Positions 29,989 through 40,236 of a DNA stretch of 64,000 nucleotides are shown in pieces. Each line of letters begins with the position of its first letter. The first letter of the stretch is position 1. The DNA comes from Lachnospiraceae bacterium (GTDB taxonomy: Bacteria; Bacillota; Clostridia; Lachnospirales; Lachnospiraceae): contig JAILBX010000165.1 in assembly GCA_024680675.1 (NCBI GenBank), forward strand, positions 62,001 through 126,000. Reading direction: 5' to 3'. A program made the position numbers and the translations under genes. The notes beneath the pieces are model-generated. The model saw nothing but the letters and a program-made list of their open reading frames with translations, was not told the origin of the DNA and ran no database searches.

Positions 29989-30606
29989 ATGGATAAAAAA
30001 ACGATGTACAACCTTTCTTACGGACTTTTTGTAGTTACTGCCTATAACGGCAAAGACAACGGATGTATAACAAATACCGCAATTCAGGTAACAAGTGAAC
30101 CTAATTGCATTTCAATTGCTGTTAACAAGAGCAACTTCACACATGATATGATCCTTAACTCAGGTAATTTTACTGTTTCCATCCTGAGTCAGGAAGCCGA
30201 CTTTGAGCTTTTTAAACACTTTGGATTTCAGTCAGGCCGAGATGTTGATAAATTTGCGGACTTTAAGGATTGCAGAAGAGCTGAAAACGGAACAATGATA
30301 ATAACCAGAGGCACAAACGGTTATATTTCGGCTAAGGTGGTAAAAACCGTGGAATTATCCACACATACCCTTTTTATTGCAGAAGTTACGGATATGGAAG
30401 TCCTTAGCAAGGTTCCTTCAGCGACCTACGAATACTACCAGAATAATATTAAGCCAAAGCCCGATGCTGTTGGAAAGACAAAGGATGGCCAGACGATATG
30501 GCGTTGCAAGATATGCGGCTATGAATATGTTGGGGAGGAATTACCTGAGGATTTCATATGTCCTATATGTAAACACCCCGCATCTGATTTTGAAAAAATA
30601 AACTGA
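29989..30606 (+). CDS. Flavin reductase-like domain with C-terminal rubredoxin (high-molecular-weight rubredoxin type)
   Basis: Flavin-reductase N-terminus; C-terminal WRCKICGYEYVGEELPEDFICPICKHPASDFEKI rubredoxin CxxC pairs. Confidence 0.93.
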   Translation: MDKKTMYNLSYGLFVVTAYNGKDNGCITNTAIQVTSEPNCISIAVNKSNFTHDMILNSGNFTVSILSQEADFELFKHFGFQSGRDVDKFADFKDCRRAENGTMIITRGTNGYISAKVVKTVELSTHTLFIAEVTDMEVLSKVPSATYEYYQNNIKPKPDAVGKTKDGQTIWRCKICGYEYVGEELPEDFICPICKHPASDFEKIN

Positions 30607-30649
30607 TCATTTACTGTTTTTACACTTCCCTTGGGAAATTAAAAGCTTA

Positions 30650-30690
30650 AAGCCTTCGTTAAAAGCCCAAAGAGGTCTTAACGAAGGCTT
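30650..30690. terminator. Intrinsic terminator hairpin between convergent genes
   Basis: AAGCCTTCGTTAA / TTAACGAAGGCTT perfect 13-bp stem. Confidence 0.75.
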
Positions 30691-30695
30691 CTTCT

Positions 30696-32633
30696 CTAAA
30701 TAGTCCGGTTTGACAGCTTAAGAGTGCCGGCGGTGATACCGTTAAGTACATTATCTAAGGACATGGGTTTTCCGAAAAGATAGCCCTGCATCCTTCCGCA
30801 TCCGATATTCTTTATAAACTCAGACTGCCTCTTGGTCTCCACCCCTTCCGTAAGGGTGGTCATCCCCAGTTCCGCGGAAAGATTTATTATGCTTTTAATA
30901 ATGACCTCTGATTTGGGCTTTTCCTCAAAATTTTTCAAAAATTTCATATCAAGCTTTATTACGTCAAAGTTAAATTCCTTAAGTACATTTAAAGAAGAAT
31001 ATCCGGCTCCAAAATCATCCAGCCAGAGGGAATAACCTCTTTTCTTTAACTCCTCCATTCCTCTTGACAGATCATCCATACTGTCATTCAGCGCACTTTC
31101 CGTTATCTCTACATGGATAAAATCCTTTGACAGGGAATTTTTTTTAAGTACGCTGTCTAAAAGATCCGGAATATTCATAAGCTCAAAATCCAGCCTTGAG
31201 AAATTTATGGATACGGGAACCACCTTATTTCCGTCCCTGTTTAGTCTCTTAATATTTTCGCAGACCTGCTCAAGTATACATCTGTCCAATTTATGAATCT
31301 GTCTGATATTTTCAAGCACAGGTATAAAATCTCCCGGAGAAAGCAGGCCATATTGGGGATCTATCCACCTTGCCAAAGCCTCCATTCCGCATATCTCTTC
31401 ACTTTCAGACCATACCATGGGCTGATAAAAAACCTTTATCCAGCCTTCCCTTATGGCTTTTTCTATATTGTTTACAATATATTGCCTTCGATGAAACTTT
31501 TCGTGCATTTCTTCATCATATTCAAGGTAGAAGGTATCTGGAAGACCCTTGGACTCATTACAGGCATAGCGGGCTCTGTCACAGGCAAGCATGGGATCGA
31601 TATTTCTGTCTGTGGGAACATAGGCTCCGACTCTTATTCCCTGCTTGATCTCTCTCTGATTTTCCTTTACATATTCATTTAGGAGCTTTAACCTTATATC
31701 AACATTTTTTTTATCGGTAAAGATCAGAAAATGATCATCCGACTGTCTTGCGAGAACAGAATCTTCAAAGCTGTTGCTGAGTTTAGCTGCGATATTCTTC
31801 AAATAGGCATTTCCATCCTGAAACCCATAATGTTCATTATACATCCTGAAATTTATAAGGTTTATAAACAAAAAGATCTTATCTCCAAGCCTTATGGAGG
31901 GATCCTTCAGCATTCTTTCACAGTTTTCAACAAAAAAAGCCGTATTTTTTAACCCTGTCAATCCATCTTCCCTTGCAATTTTCTCCAGATGTTCATTGAC
32001 CTTAAGCAGCTCCTCATCCTTCTCTGCTTCTCTGAGCTTCTGATTATACTGGGAAACACTGATCATAAACATGAAGATCCAGAATATGTAATAGTTGATC
32101 CTGTCCCCCTCGGAAAAGGGAACCCCTGTGATATTCCGGCAAAGTCTGTAAAAAAGGAAAAAGGTTATAACTGATATTACCAGTGAAATAACCGGGCGCC
32201 ATATAAGCAGGGCCATTATATACAGTTCCATGCTTATAAAATTAAGTATCTGATTTCCGTTAGAATAGTCCACTGATGAAATATACATTCCAAAGCCAAG
32301 ACATATTCCGGCAAAACAAAACATTATGAAAGAAACAAATTTACCGTCTTTGCTCTTTCCCTTAAGATATGAAGATGAGAAAAAAAGAAGAACGAGAGCT
32401 GCCGTTAAAAGGACGAAATAGGAATAAAAATGCATGAGGATCCAGTGAAAACTTCTTGTAGTGTCACTTAATATAATATATTTTACAAGGGTCCTGATGA
32501 TCATTGCACATTCAAGTAAAATAACAACACTGGCCATATAAATACTTGCTCTGATATTTGACTCTTCAAAATAATCCTTAACATATTTCGAATTCAGGGA
32601 AATACCCGACCACTTTTTTATTCTTTCCCACAT
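30696..32633 (-). CDS. Membrane GGDEF-EAL protein, degenerate GGDEF, probable c-di-GMP phosphodiesterase
   Basis: Multi-TM N-terminus; SDDHF at the GGDEF site; EALARW, DDFGAGYSS and TLTEGVET EAL motifs. Start set at MWERIKKWSG (codon 25 of the ORF). Confidence 0.88.
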   Translation of the reverse strand: MWERIKKWSGISLNSKYVKDYFEESNIRASIYMASVVILLECAMIIRTLVKYIILSDTTRSFHWILMHFYSYFVLLTAALVLLFFSSSYLKGKSKDGKFVSFIMFCFAGICLGFGMYISSVDYSNGNQILNFISMELYIMALLIWRPVISLVISVITFFLFYRLCRNITGVPFSEGDRINYYIFWIFMFMISVSQYNQKLREAEKDEELLKVNEHLEKIAREDGLTGLKNTAFFVENCERMLKDPSIRLGDKIFLFINLINFRMYNEHYGFQDGNAYLKNIAAKLSNSFEDSVLARQSDDHFLIFTDKKNVDIRLKLLNEYVKENQREIKQGIRVGAYVPTDRNIDPMLACDRARYACNESKGLPDTFYLEYDEEMHEKFHRRQYIVNNIEKAIREGWIKVFYQPMVWSESEEICGMEALARWIDPQYGLLSPGDFIPVLENIRQIHKLDRCILEQVCENIKRLNRDGNKVVPVSINFSRLDFELMNIPDLLDSVLKKNSLSKDFIHVEITESALNDSMDDLSRGMEELKKRGYSLWLDDFGAGYSSLNVLKEFNFDVIKLDMKFLKNFEEKPKSEVIIKSIINLSAELGMTTLTEGVETKRQSEFIKNIGCGRMQGYLFGKPMSLDNVLNGITAGTLKLSNRTI

Positions 32634-32846
32634 AGTCAACCTCCGGTGAATCCACCCCTGCAGAACCCTTCCATAAATGCAACTTTTATACTTATAAAAT
32701 ATCATAAATTCATGATAAATACAAAAAAATAGATATCTTTTTTAAAATATATGGTATAATTCACCATGTGTGTTCTGATTTATTCTTTTAAGTAGATAAC
32801 AATGTTCATCTTAACTATTATTTTATTATAGACAAGGGAGTTAAAA

Positions 32847-33686
32847 ATGTTCGAAATATTCAGTTCCATGTTTGCATCCAGGTCAGTAAAGGAGCTTATG
32901 AACGGTTTGAGGGAAACCGTCAGACTGTCTGATCAGCAGATTGTAAAAATAATCTTTGATTCTGATGTAGCTGCTGAGGAGCTTAACGACAGCGAATTTG
33001 AAAAATTCGAAGATCGCATGGATTATTATGAAAACAAAAAAGAAAAAAAAGAGCTTAATCTTCAGGAGTTTTTGGACAGAGTCTACAATCTGGTGGATGA
33101 GTTTGAGGAAATTGCTCCCTATAAAAATATGACGGATGATACTTCTCTGTATGACAGAGCTGCAAAGGAAAGGATCAACGAGGAAGAAGCAAATAAGATC
33201 TGCAGTGCCGGTATAGTTTTTATGAACAAGCTTTTATCCACTCCGTCTTTAATTCAGAATGCACCTGATTCGGAACATTTGATAATCAATGTCTATGTTT
33301 ACTATAAATTCATAGTAGGGATGCTTGTTCGAAACAATATAATAGGTGAAACCGATGCGGGTCTGGCTTTTAAAAAGTTTGAATCCTATCTCATAAAGGA
33401 ACAATTACAGGCCATAAGGAATCCCGTTATAGAGATAAACAGTGCCCTTTCCCTGCTTTCAAATCTGGCAGCCCATAAATGTATCAGAGATCGTGGGCTT
33501 TTGGATATACGACTTACAGCGACCCTCTTTTGTGAGATCTTCCTTCAATTGTCAATAGATTTTAACAATCCCGAAAACTTTAGAAATGTTCAGCAGGTAG
33601 CCACCTATGTCTTTGAATTGCAAAAAGAGATCACAGGCGGCAGGGTCTATGAGCAGCTTAAAACAAAACAGCTTACCCAGGTATAA
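32847..33686 (+). CDS. Hypothetical protein, helical, 279 aa
   Basis: Long ORF with a plausible RBS (caaggga) upstream; no family recognised. Confidence 0.75.
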   Translation: MFEIFSSMFASRSVKELMNGLRETVRLSDQQIVKIIFDSDVAAEELNDSEFEKFEDRMDYYENKKEKKELNLQEFLDRVYNLVDEFEEIAPYKNMTDDTSLYDRAAKERINEEEANKICSAGIVFMNKLLSTPSLIQNAPDSEHLIINVYVYYKFIVGMLVRNNIIGETDAGLAFKKFESYLIKEQLQAIRNPVIEINSALSLLSNLAAHKCIRDRGLLDIRLTATLFCEIFLQLSIDFNNPENFRNVQQVATYVFELQKEITGGRVYEQLKTKQLTQV

Positions 33687-33718
33687 GTACTTTGACTCCT
33701 TTAACATAAAATGTAATA

Positions 33719-33767
33719 AAAAATCCCGGATCCTCAAGCCATACAGCCTTTGGAATCCGGGATTTTT
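33719..33767. terminator. Bidirectional terminator between the hypothetical gene and tRNA-Gly
   Basis: AAAAATCCCGGAT ... ATCCGGGATTTTT inverted repeat. Confidence 0.8.
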
Positions 33768-33769
33768 TA

Positions 33770-33840
33770 AGCAGGATACGGGAGTCGGACCCGCCTCTCA
33801 AGCTTGGGAAGCTTGCATACTACCGATGTACTAATCCTGC
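33770..33840 (-). tRNA. tRNA-Gly(CCC)
   Basis: Reverse strand GCAGGAT-TA-GTACATCGGTAGTAT-G-CAAGC-TTCCCAA-GCTTG-AGAG-GCGGG-TCCGACT-CCCGT-ATCCTGC-T folds as a cloverleaf; anticodon CCC; CCA not encoded. Confidence 0.9.
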
Positions 33841-33892
33841 AGTCCTCATTCATATCTACACCGCATTATTTTACAGTTTCCCATAAAAAAAG

Positions 33893-35062
33893 TCAAGTAG
33901 GCCGCCGCCTCTTACCGGAAAGATAAAACTCTATCCTGTCAAAATCATATAGTGAATTTATCTGCTTTGAAACGGTTTCACCGCTCTTTATCTCAAAATC
34001 CTGATCCGTAAAATAAAGCTCTTCGGAATCCACAAGTTCATCTCCCTTAAAAAACAGAGCCTGTCCCTTAACATAGCCTGCCGGCCTTTCCCCCCGGTTA
34101 GTAACTAAAAATACAGCTCCACCGTCAATATCGTTCTCTTCAAATTCAAGATCCTCTATAACCGATTCATAGAGAGCTGACTCCCCGGCACTTAGCTTTG
34201 TATCATAGCCTGCCACATCCTCTCCTGTTTTATAGGCTTCTCTCATGACGGATGTGCAATTTGCACCCAAAGCTTCAAAATCCGAATCTGCAGCAGCAAC
34301 GATTTTTCCCTGCTGATCAAGAGCAAGGCTCTGGCTGCTTACCTTAAGTGTCTTCTTTCCCTTATTATGAATTATCAGAAAGCGATATATATAACCCGAA
34401 CTGCCATCTTCCCTTTTCAGAGTATACTCTTTTACTATCTCTATATCCTGAGATTCCGTCACTTTATCCCTACTCTTATTCTTATCACCCTTATCCCCGC
34501 TTTTTTCTTTATTTGCTATTTCTCCCTCGTCTTCAATAAGCATGTCGCCCTCATTATGATCCAAAGCTTTTTCATAATCTTTTGACGCCTCGTATTCACT
34601 GATCTCATTGTAGGACTCCAGCAGCCTGGCGGGATTAAAGACTGTATCAAAGCCGCTTCTTATATCGGATAAAAGCTGGGGAGGCAGGCTTATTATACCC
34701 TCGTAAAAAAAGAGATAATTCAGGGCGCAGATGATTATAGCCAAAAGGGACAGACTATGCTTTTTAGGTATGTCATCATCCCTTCTCTTTATAAGATCTA
34801 TCATTGCCAATATTATAGCTGCAATGTTTATCAGAGGAAAAAATGAGAGTGCAACAGCCACCACGGAAAGTATGGAGTTTTTCAGATCCTTTTTACTCTT
34901 AGCTGAATTATTATTCCAAATACTTTCTTTACTCTTTTTTTTAATTAACTTTTTTTCTTCAGACTTTTTCTCTACAACATAAGTTTTTTCACTTTCATCC
35001 TCCGTAAAAGTATAATCCCAGTCTTCATCATAGTTTTTTTTATCTTTATAATCCCTGCTCAT
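33893..35062 (-). CDS. Hypothetical membrane protein, DUF4190-like TM region with an FxLYF-like C-terminal domain
   Basis: 389 aa; SILSVVAVALSFFPLINIAAIILAMIDL plus a second TM; C-terminal beta-rich region YRFLIIHNKGKKTLKVSSQSLALD. Confidence 0.7.
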   Translation of the reverse strand: MSRDYKDKKNYDEDWDYTFTEDESEKTYVVEKKSEEKKLIKKKSKESIWNNNSAKSKKDLKNSILSVVAVALSFFPLINIAAIILAMIDLIKRRDDDIPKKHSLSLLAIIICALNYLFFYEGIISLPPQLLSDIRSGFDTVFNPARLLESYNEISEYEASKDYEKALDHNEGDMLIEDEGEIANKEKSGDKGDKNKSRDKVTESQDIEIVKEYTLKREDGSSGYIYRFLIIHNKGKKTLKVSSQSLALDQQGKIVAAADSDFEALGANCTSVMREAYKTGEDVAGYDTKLSAGESALYESVIEDLEFEENDIDGGAVFLVTNRGERPAGYVKGQALFFKGDELVDSEELYFTDQDFEIKSGETVSKQINSLYDFDRIEFYLSGKRRRPT

Positions 35063-35334
35063 AAATAACTCTCCTTACAAGTCTAATCCTAATCTTATTT
35101 CGTATAAAAAACAAGTTTTATACTATTATAATTACTATTGACTATCCCCTGTTTTTGCTAGTATTATAATAAGTGTGTTAAGAGAGATCAGATCATTGTT
35201 TAATGTCCAATATTTAAATCTATCTGATGCGGATTTATTCATACAGGTACACTTAAACATTGGTCACTACTTGTTTTAAAAAAATAATGATCTGTGATCT
35301 CAATTTCATATTAAATTTATACAGGAGGGGTTTT

Positions 35335-37359
35335 ATGAGTTCCAAACAAACAACCAATCAACGCTACGGACTAAACAGTATCAAGGCAAAGCTTATCATC
35401 ATCATGACCTTGTTATGTGTTATCCCGCTTACCATAGCTATAATCATTAGCTATAATTTTTCCACATCCACCGCACTGGAAAGTGCCGAAAATTATAACC
35501 TGAAAATGGCTGAATATGTGGAAAATGATTTTTCATCAACAGTAGATTCAAACTTTATCGCCCTGTACACCCTGGCTCAGTCTCCGTCAACCATAGCATA
35601 TTGTGAAGCAGCGGCAGATGCCAGAGATCAGGAAAAAATGGTTGCCCATACCCAGGCAGTTGATGCAAATCTGGCAGATGACAACTCAACCGTTATAACG
35701 GGACCTGACGGAATGCAGCTTGCACGTTCCAAGGGTGATCTGGTAGATATTTCCTCAAGAGAGTATTTCACCACAGCTATGAAGGGTGTTTCAAACATCT
35801 CTGATGTATCCGTTTCAAAAACCACCGGCGCAAGGATAATAGTTCCGGCTGTTCCGATCTTTGATTCAACAGGTTCAAATGTTATTGGCGTAGCTACAAG
35901 AAATTATGCCTTAAGTTATCTTCATGACCATCTTCTTGAAGAAGCAAAAGAGCATCAGAGCATATATATACTTGATCCAAACGGTGATGCTGTTTCAACC
36001 TCTACAAAGGTGCTTGCTGCAGATGAAACTCTTTCAATGGCTTCTACCGAATGTTATAAATCTTCATCTTCCGGTAATTTAGAAGGAAGCTTTGAGGAGG
36101 AAATAGACGGGGTTAAATGTATCACCTCCTTTGTTAAGGAAACCGACACCGGATGGACGATCATGGTGGCAACGGAATATAATTCAATCATGGCATCTGC
36201 AACAAGGTCTGCCCTTATCGTTCTTATCATTGGAATCGTAATGGCTATTTTGGCAGTTATCATCGCCTTTGTTGTAGGTAACAGTATCAGTAAACCTATA
36301 GAAGTAATAAATGAATCCATTACCTCTCTTTCAGAGGGATACTTTAAGACAATAAATGTTTATACCAACAGAAAAGATGAATTTGGAAACATGGTTACTC
36401 ATACAAATAACCTTGTGAGAAAGCTTAAGGAAATCGTTTCAGATATCAAGCAGTCAGCAACCAATCTTAATTCATCTTCCCTGGAGCTTGCCGATACTGC
36501 CGACCAGATATCAAAGACAGCGGATGATGTCTCCGATGCAGTTCAGGAGATCGCTACAGGAGCTACTCAGCAGGCTGATGAGATTCAGGCTGCAACAGAA
36601 AACATCCAGACAATTTCAAGCAATATAGAAAATGTTACCATGAATGCCAATGATCTGGCAGATACAGGAGAGTCGATGTCCTCTAAGAGTAAGAGCTCTG
36701 AGCAGGAGCTTCAGCAGCTTCAGAGATCCACTGCTGCAATGAATGAGGCCATAAGTAAGATTACAGAAAGGATCTCCGCAACAAATGTTGCAGTTGATAA
36801 TATAGCATCAAAGGTTGAAGCTATTGACTCTATTTCATCACAGACCAGTCTCCTTGCCTTAAATGCCTCCATTGAAGCTGCAAGAGCCGGTGAGGCCGGA
36901 AGGGGGTTTGCGGTTGTTGCTGAAGAGATCGGTATTTTGGCTGAAAATTCTGCAAAATCCACTAATGAAATAAGAAAAGAGATGGATATTCTTTTAGCCG
37001 ATTCAAGAGAGGCCGTTCGCATGGCTGATGAGATCGGTCAGACAACAAAATCTCAGATGTCAACCCTTGAGAATACTGTTGAAAGTATACATAATCTTAT
37101 TTACGGTATCGACACCACGGTTAATGGAGTAACTACCATTAATTCAAGTGCGGAAGCCTGCAACGATTCAAGATCTGTTGTTGTGGATTCTATGAACAGC
37201 CTTTCAGCTATTTCCGAAGAAAATGCGGCTGCTTCTCAGGAAACCTCAGCTTCTATGCAGGAGTTGAATGCAACAGTAAACATTTTGGCATCATCTGCCG
37301 ACTCACTAAAGGGTATATCAGAGACTCTTATTGAGGATATTGCATTCTTTAAAGAGTAA
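35335..37359 (+). CDS. Methyl-accepting chemotaxis protein with Cache-type sensor
   Basis: Two TM segments, HAMP, signalling tip [34 protein letters not shown] aggagggg before the ATG at 35335. Confidence 0.95.
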   Translation: MSSKQTTNQRYGLNSIKAKLIIIMTLLCVIPLTIAIIISYNFSTSTALESAENYNLKMAEYVENDFSSTVDSNFIALYTLAQSPSTIAYCEAAADARDQEKMVAHTQAVDANLADDNSTVITGPDGMQLARSKGDLVDISSREYFTTAMKGVSNISDVSVSKTTGARIIVPAVPIFDSTGSNVIGVATRNYALSYLHDHLLEEAKEHQSIYILDPNGDAVSTSTKVLAADETLSMASTECYKSSSSGNLEGSFEEEIDGVKCITSFVKETDTGWTIMVATEYNSIMASATRSALIVLIIGIVMAILAVIIAFVVGNSISKPIEVINESITSLSEGYFKTINVYTNRKDEFGNMVTHTNNLVRKLKEIVSDIKQSATNLNSSSLELADTADQISKTADDVSDAVQEIATGATQQADEIQAATENIQTISSNIENVTMNANDLADTGESMSSKSKSSEQELQQLQRSTAAMNEAISKITERISATNVAVDNIASKVEAIDSISSQTSLLALNASIEAARAGEAGRGFAVVAEEIGILAENSAKSTNEIRKEMDILLADSREAVRMADEIGQTTKSQMSTLENTVESIHNLIYGIDTTVNGVTTINSSAEACNDSRSVVVDSMNSLSAISEENAAASQETSASMQELNATVNILASSADSLKGISETLIEDIAFFKE

Positions 37360-37386
37360 TAGCTGATCGATCCTATACAATATGAA

Positions 37387-37431
37387 AAAAATAAAAATCC
37401 TTCAGATAAGTTCTGAAGGATTTTTATTTTT
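37387..37431. terminator. Intrinsic bidirectional terminator
   Basis: Perfect 20-bp stem AAAAATAAAAATCCTTCAGA / TCTGAAGGATTTTTATTTTT with 5-nt loop. Confidence 0.88.
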
Positions 37432-37459
37432 ACATCTTACTGACCGGAGTAGATCAGGC

Positions 37460-38347
37460 TCATACTGTAATACTTTTTCTCTCTATCTTCATATCATTTC
37501 TTGCAGCTGTAAGCATCATTTCTATACTCATCGTTCTTGAAAACTCCGCAAAGCCAATGGAAACTCCCGGACAATAGGAATGATCCTTAAATATATGTAC
37601 ACTTGAAAGCATTGCCCTTACCTTCTCTTCTATATTCCAGACCGAATCACTTATAGGAGCAAGATCATCATCAACAACCTGATGAAGGACCACAAATTCA
37701 CTTCCCCCAAAACTGAATATCAGTGAATCATTCCCTAAAAGCTTGTTCAGCTTAGCCGCAGTCTCTCTAAGCATATCATAACCAAAATCGTGACCAAAAT
37801 CATTTATTGCGTTCCCGAGGTTATCAATATTGATATATAAGGCTACAAAATCCGTATCATATTTCCTGTAGGATGAAATATACTTTTGCACCTCCTCATA
37901 AAAGGCATTTCTGTTGGGAAGTCCTGTTATCTCATCCAAATAGGCTACAGTTCTGAACCTGTCCAGCTCTCTGATAGAGTTGGTTATATCAATAAAGAAG
38001 CCTACCAGACCAACTATAACTCCCTCATCATCAAAGATAGGCATTTTTGATGCTTCTATGATACGGAGTTCTCCCTTTATTATACAGGTACCTCTGCTGG
38101 CACTTATGGTCTTCCCCTCATTCAATACACGATTTTCATCATTTCTATAGGGTATTGGATCCACATGCCATCCCATATTTTCATCAGTTTTACCGACTAT
38201 GATCTTATCCGATTCAAAACCATAATAATCAAGAAAGCTTTTATTGGCTCCTAAAAACCTTCTTTGTCTGTCCTTCCAAAAGACCTTTAAATCATTTGAT
38301 GATAAAATAGCTTTCAAAATATTTGATTCACTAAAATTATCGTTCAT
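37460..38347 (-). CDS. PAS-GGDEF diguanylate cyclase
   Basis: PAS-like N-terminus (FLGANKSFLDYYGFESDKIIVGKTDENMGW); GLPNRNAFYEEV; FSFGGSEFVVLHQ; overlaps the 3' end of trmD. Confidence 0.92.
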   Translation of the reverse strand: MNDNFSESNILKAILSSNDLKVFWKDRQRRFLGANKSFLDYYGFESDKIIVGKTDENMGWHVDPIPYRNDENRVLNEGKTISASRGTCIIKGELRIIEASKMPIFDDEGVIVGLVGFFIDITNSIRELDRFRTVAYLDEITGLPNRNAFYEEVQKYISSYRKYDTDFVALYINIDNLGNAINDFGHDFGYDMLRETAAKLNKLLGNDSLIFSFGGSEFVVLHQVVDDDLAPISDSVWNIEEKVRAMLSSVHIFKDHSYCPGVSIGFAEFSRTMSIEMMLTAARNDMKIERKSITV

Positions 38348-39092
38348 TTAGCCTCCTTACGTACCTCTCCCACAGATCAGGTCGTCTTTCCTTTGTTCTT
38401 TCTATAGATTTTTCTTTTCTCCATTTATCTACATTCTCATGATGTCCGGACAACAAAATGGGAGGAACAGCCTTATCATGCCAAACCTCCGGTCTTGAAT
38501 ATTGAGGGTATTCTAAAAGCCCATCATAAAAAGATTCATACTCTGAAGATGTATCGTTTCCTAAAACCCCCGGAAGCAGTCTGGCAATAGCATCAACCAA
38601 TATCATTGCCGGTAATTCTCCGCCTGTTAAAACATAGTCTCCAACTGATATATTATCAGTAACTATCTCTTCTAAAACTCTTTCATCTATTCCTTCGTAG
38701 TGTCCACACAAAAGCAAGAGATCCTCTTCTTTAGAAAACTCCTCTGCCTTCTTTTGATCAAACAGTTCTCCTTGAGGTGTTAAATAGATGCATCTTAATC
38801 TTTTACTATTACCTTTATTATAATGTAAGCCACTCTCTTTATCAACCTTAAAACCAAGCTTTGATGCTATACTTTCGTAGGTTTTATAAACAGGCTCTGC
38901 CTGCATGAGCATGCCGGCTCCCCCTCCGTAGGTATAATCATCAACCTTATTATGCTTGTTACAGGCATAATCTCTTATATTTATGGCATCTATACCAATA
39001 AGGCCCTTTTCCCTTGCCCTGCCTATAATGCTGCTGTTAAGACCACTAAGGATCATTTCAGGGAAAAGTGTCATTATATAAAAATTTATCAT
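38337..39092 (-). CDS. trmD: tRNA (guanine37-N1)-methyltransferase
   Basis: ITLFPEM-like start, DYTYGGGAGMLMQAEPV, LLCGHYEGIDERV, DYVLTGGELPAM. Confidence 0.98.
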   Translation of the reverse strand: MINFYIMTLFPEMILSGLNSSIIGRAREKGLIGIDAINIRDYACNKHNKVDDYTYGGGAGMLMQAEPVYKTYESIASKLGFKVDKESGLHYNKGNSKRLRCIYLTPQGELFDQKKAEEFSKEEDLLLLCGHYEGIDERVLEEIVTDNISVGDYVLTGGELPAMILVDAIARLLPGVLGNDTSSEYESFYDGLLEYPQYSRPEVWHDKAVPPILLSGHHENVDKWRKEKSIERTKERRPDLWERYVRRLNER

Positions 39093-39601
39093 CTTAAGCC
39101 TTCCATTAAGTGTACTGTCATCCTATTAGCTTCCGGTTCAACAGATAATATGCATTCCTTTATGGCAGGGATCAGCAGCTGACCTTCATCCTTTCCCTTT
39201 TCTTCAATAACATAAACATCATTTGCACCTGTAAATATTACATCCACCAGGCTTCCCAGCAATTCTGAGCTATCGTCGTATACCTCTATTCCTATTAGAT
39301 CCGCAACAAAATATTCATCCTTCTTAAGCTTTACGGCATCCTTTCTGTCTACAAACAGAGGAAGGTTTCTCAGTCTGTCTGCACTGTCCCTGTCATCTAT
39401 TCCCTTTAGCTTCAGAATGACCATCTGATTTGAAAGCTTTACACCCTCCAGCTCTATGGTCTTCTCCTCCCCCTTACAGGTCATAATAACTTCTTTGAGT
39501 TTTTTAAAACGCCTTATATCGTCTGTTGTAGGAAAAACCTTTACCTCACCCTTTACACCATGGGCCGAGGAAATGATACCTACCTGAAATCTGTCTTCCA
39601 T
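39089..39601 (-). CDS. rimM: 16S rRNA processing protein RimM
   Basis: VGIISSAHGVKGEVKVFPTTDD; position upstream of trmD. Confidence 0.96.
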   Translation of the reverse strand: MEDRFQVGIISSAHGVKGEVKVFPTTDDIRRFKKLKEVIMTCKGEEKTIELEGVKLSNQMVILKLKGIDDRDSADRLRNLPLFVDRKDAVKLKKDEYFVADLIGIEVYDDSSELLGSLVDVIFTGANDVYVIEEKGKDEGQLLIPAIKECILSVEPEANRMTVHLMEGLR

Positions 39602-39690
39602 TAATACGATTCTCCATAAAATATTGCATATAATTTTTGAATTAAATATAGGACACCGTTATTTCTAACGATGCCCCAGATCATTTTTAT

Positions 39691-39924
39691 TTAATCCTGT
39701 ACTATATCAACTATGACCTTCTTTGTTTCTTTAGCGGAAGCAGCCTTTACAACAGATCTTATAGCCTTGGCTATTCTGCCCTGCTTACCTATCACCTTGC
39801 CCATATCACTTTGGGCAACCCTCAGTTCAACTACTATGGCTCTTTCTTCTTCTTTTTCGGTCACAACAACTTCATCAGGATTATCAACTAGAGATTTTGC
39901 TATAACCTCAACAAGCTCCTTCAT
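39691..39924 (-). CDS. khpA: KH-domain RNA-binding protein (KhpA/YlqC)
   Basis: VAQSDMGKVIGKQGRIAKAIRSVVKA (GxxG KH motif); between rpsP and rimM. Confidence 0.95.
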   Translation of the reverse strand: MKELVEVIAKSLVDNPDEVVVTEKEEERAIVVELRVAQSDMGKVIGKQGRIAKAIRSVVKAASAKETKKVIVDIVQD

Positions 39925-39947
39925 CTCTATCCTCCAATCCCTGACTT

Positions 39948-40187
39948 TTACTCAATACCTGCCTGCTTAAACAATCTGGTTACGATTTCTGTGGGCTTTG
40001 CACCTGTATCTAACCACTTCTTTGCAAGTTCAGCATTGATGTTTACTGTTGCAGGCTCTGTATTGGGATCGTAGGTTCCTATCTCCTCTATACATCTTCC
40101 GTCACGGGGTGATCTGGAATCAGCAACAATTACTCTATAAAAAGGTGCCTTCTTCTTTCCCATTCTTCTTAATCTGATCTTTACCAT
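39948..40187 (-). CDS. rpsP: 30S ribosomal protein S16
   Basis: [40 protein letters not shown]. Confidence 0.98.
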   Translation of the reverse strand: MVKIRLRRMGKKKAPFYRVIVADSRSPRDGRCIEEIGTYDPNTEPATVNINAELAKKWLDTGAKPTEIVTRLFKQAGIE

Positions 40188-40236
40188 TTCTTTACCTCCA
40201 AAAATTATTATTTATTAGTTTAATTTTAATCTATAG

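Noticed and set aside
33607-33834. Plus-strand 75 aa ORF
   Set aside because: Overlaps the end of the hypothetical gene, a terminator and the tRNA-Gly; not a plausible gene.
35335-37359. Chemoreceptor considered as part of a local chemotaxis operon (with the second one at 62193-63950)
   Set aside because: No cheA, cheW, cheB or cheR genes in the window; both are stand-alone receptors.
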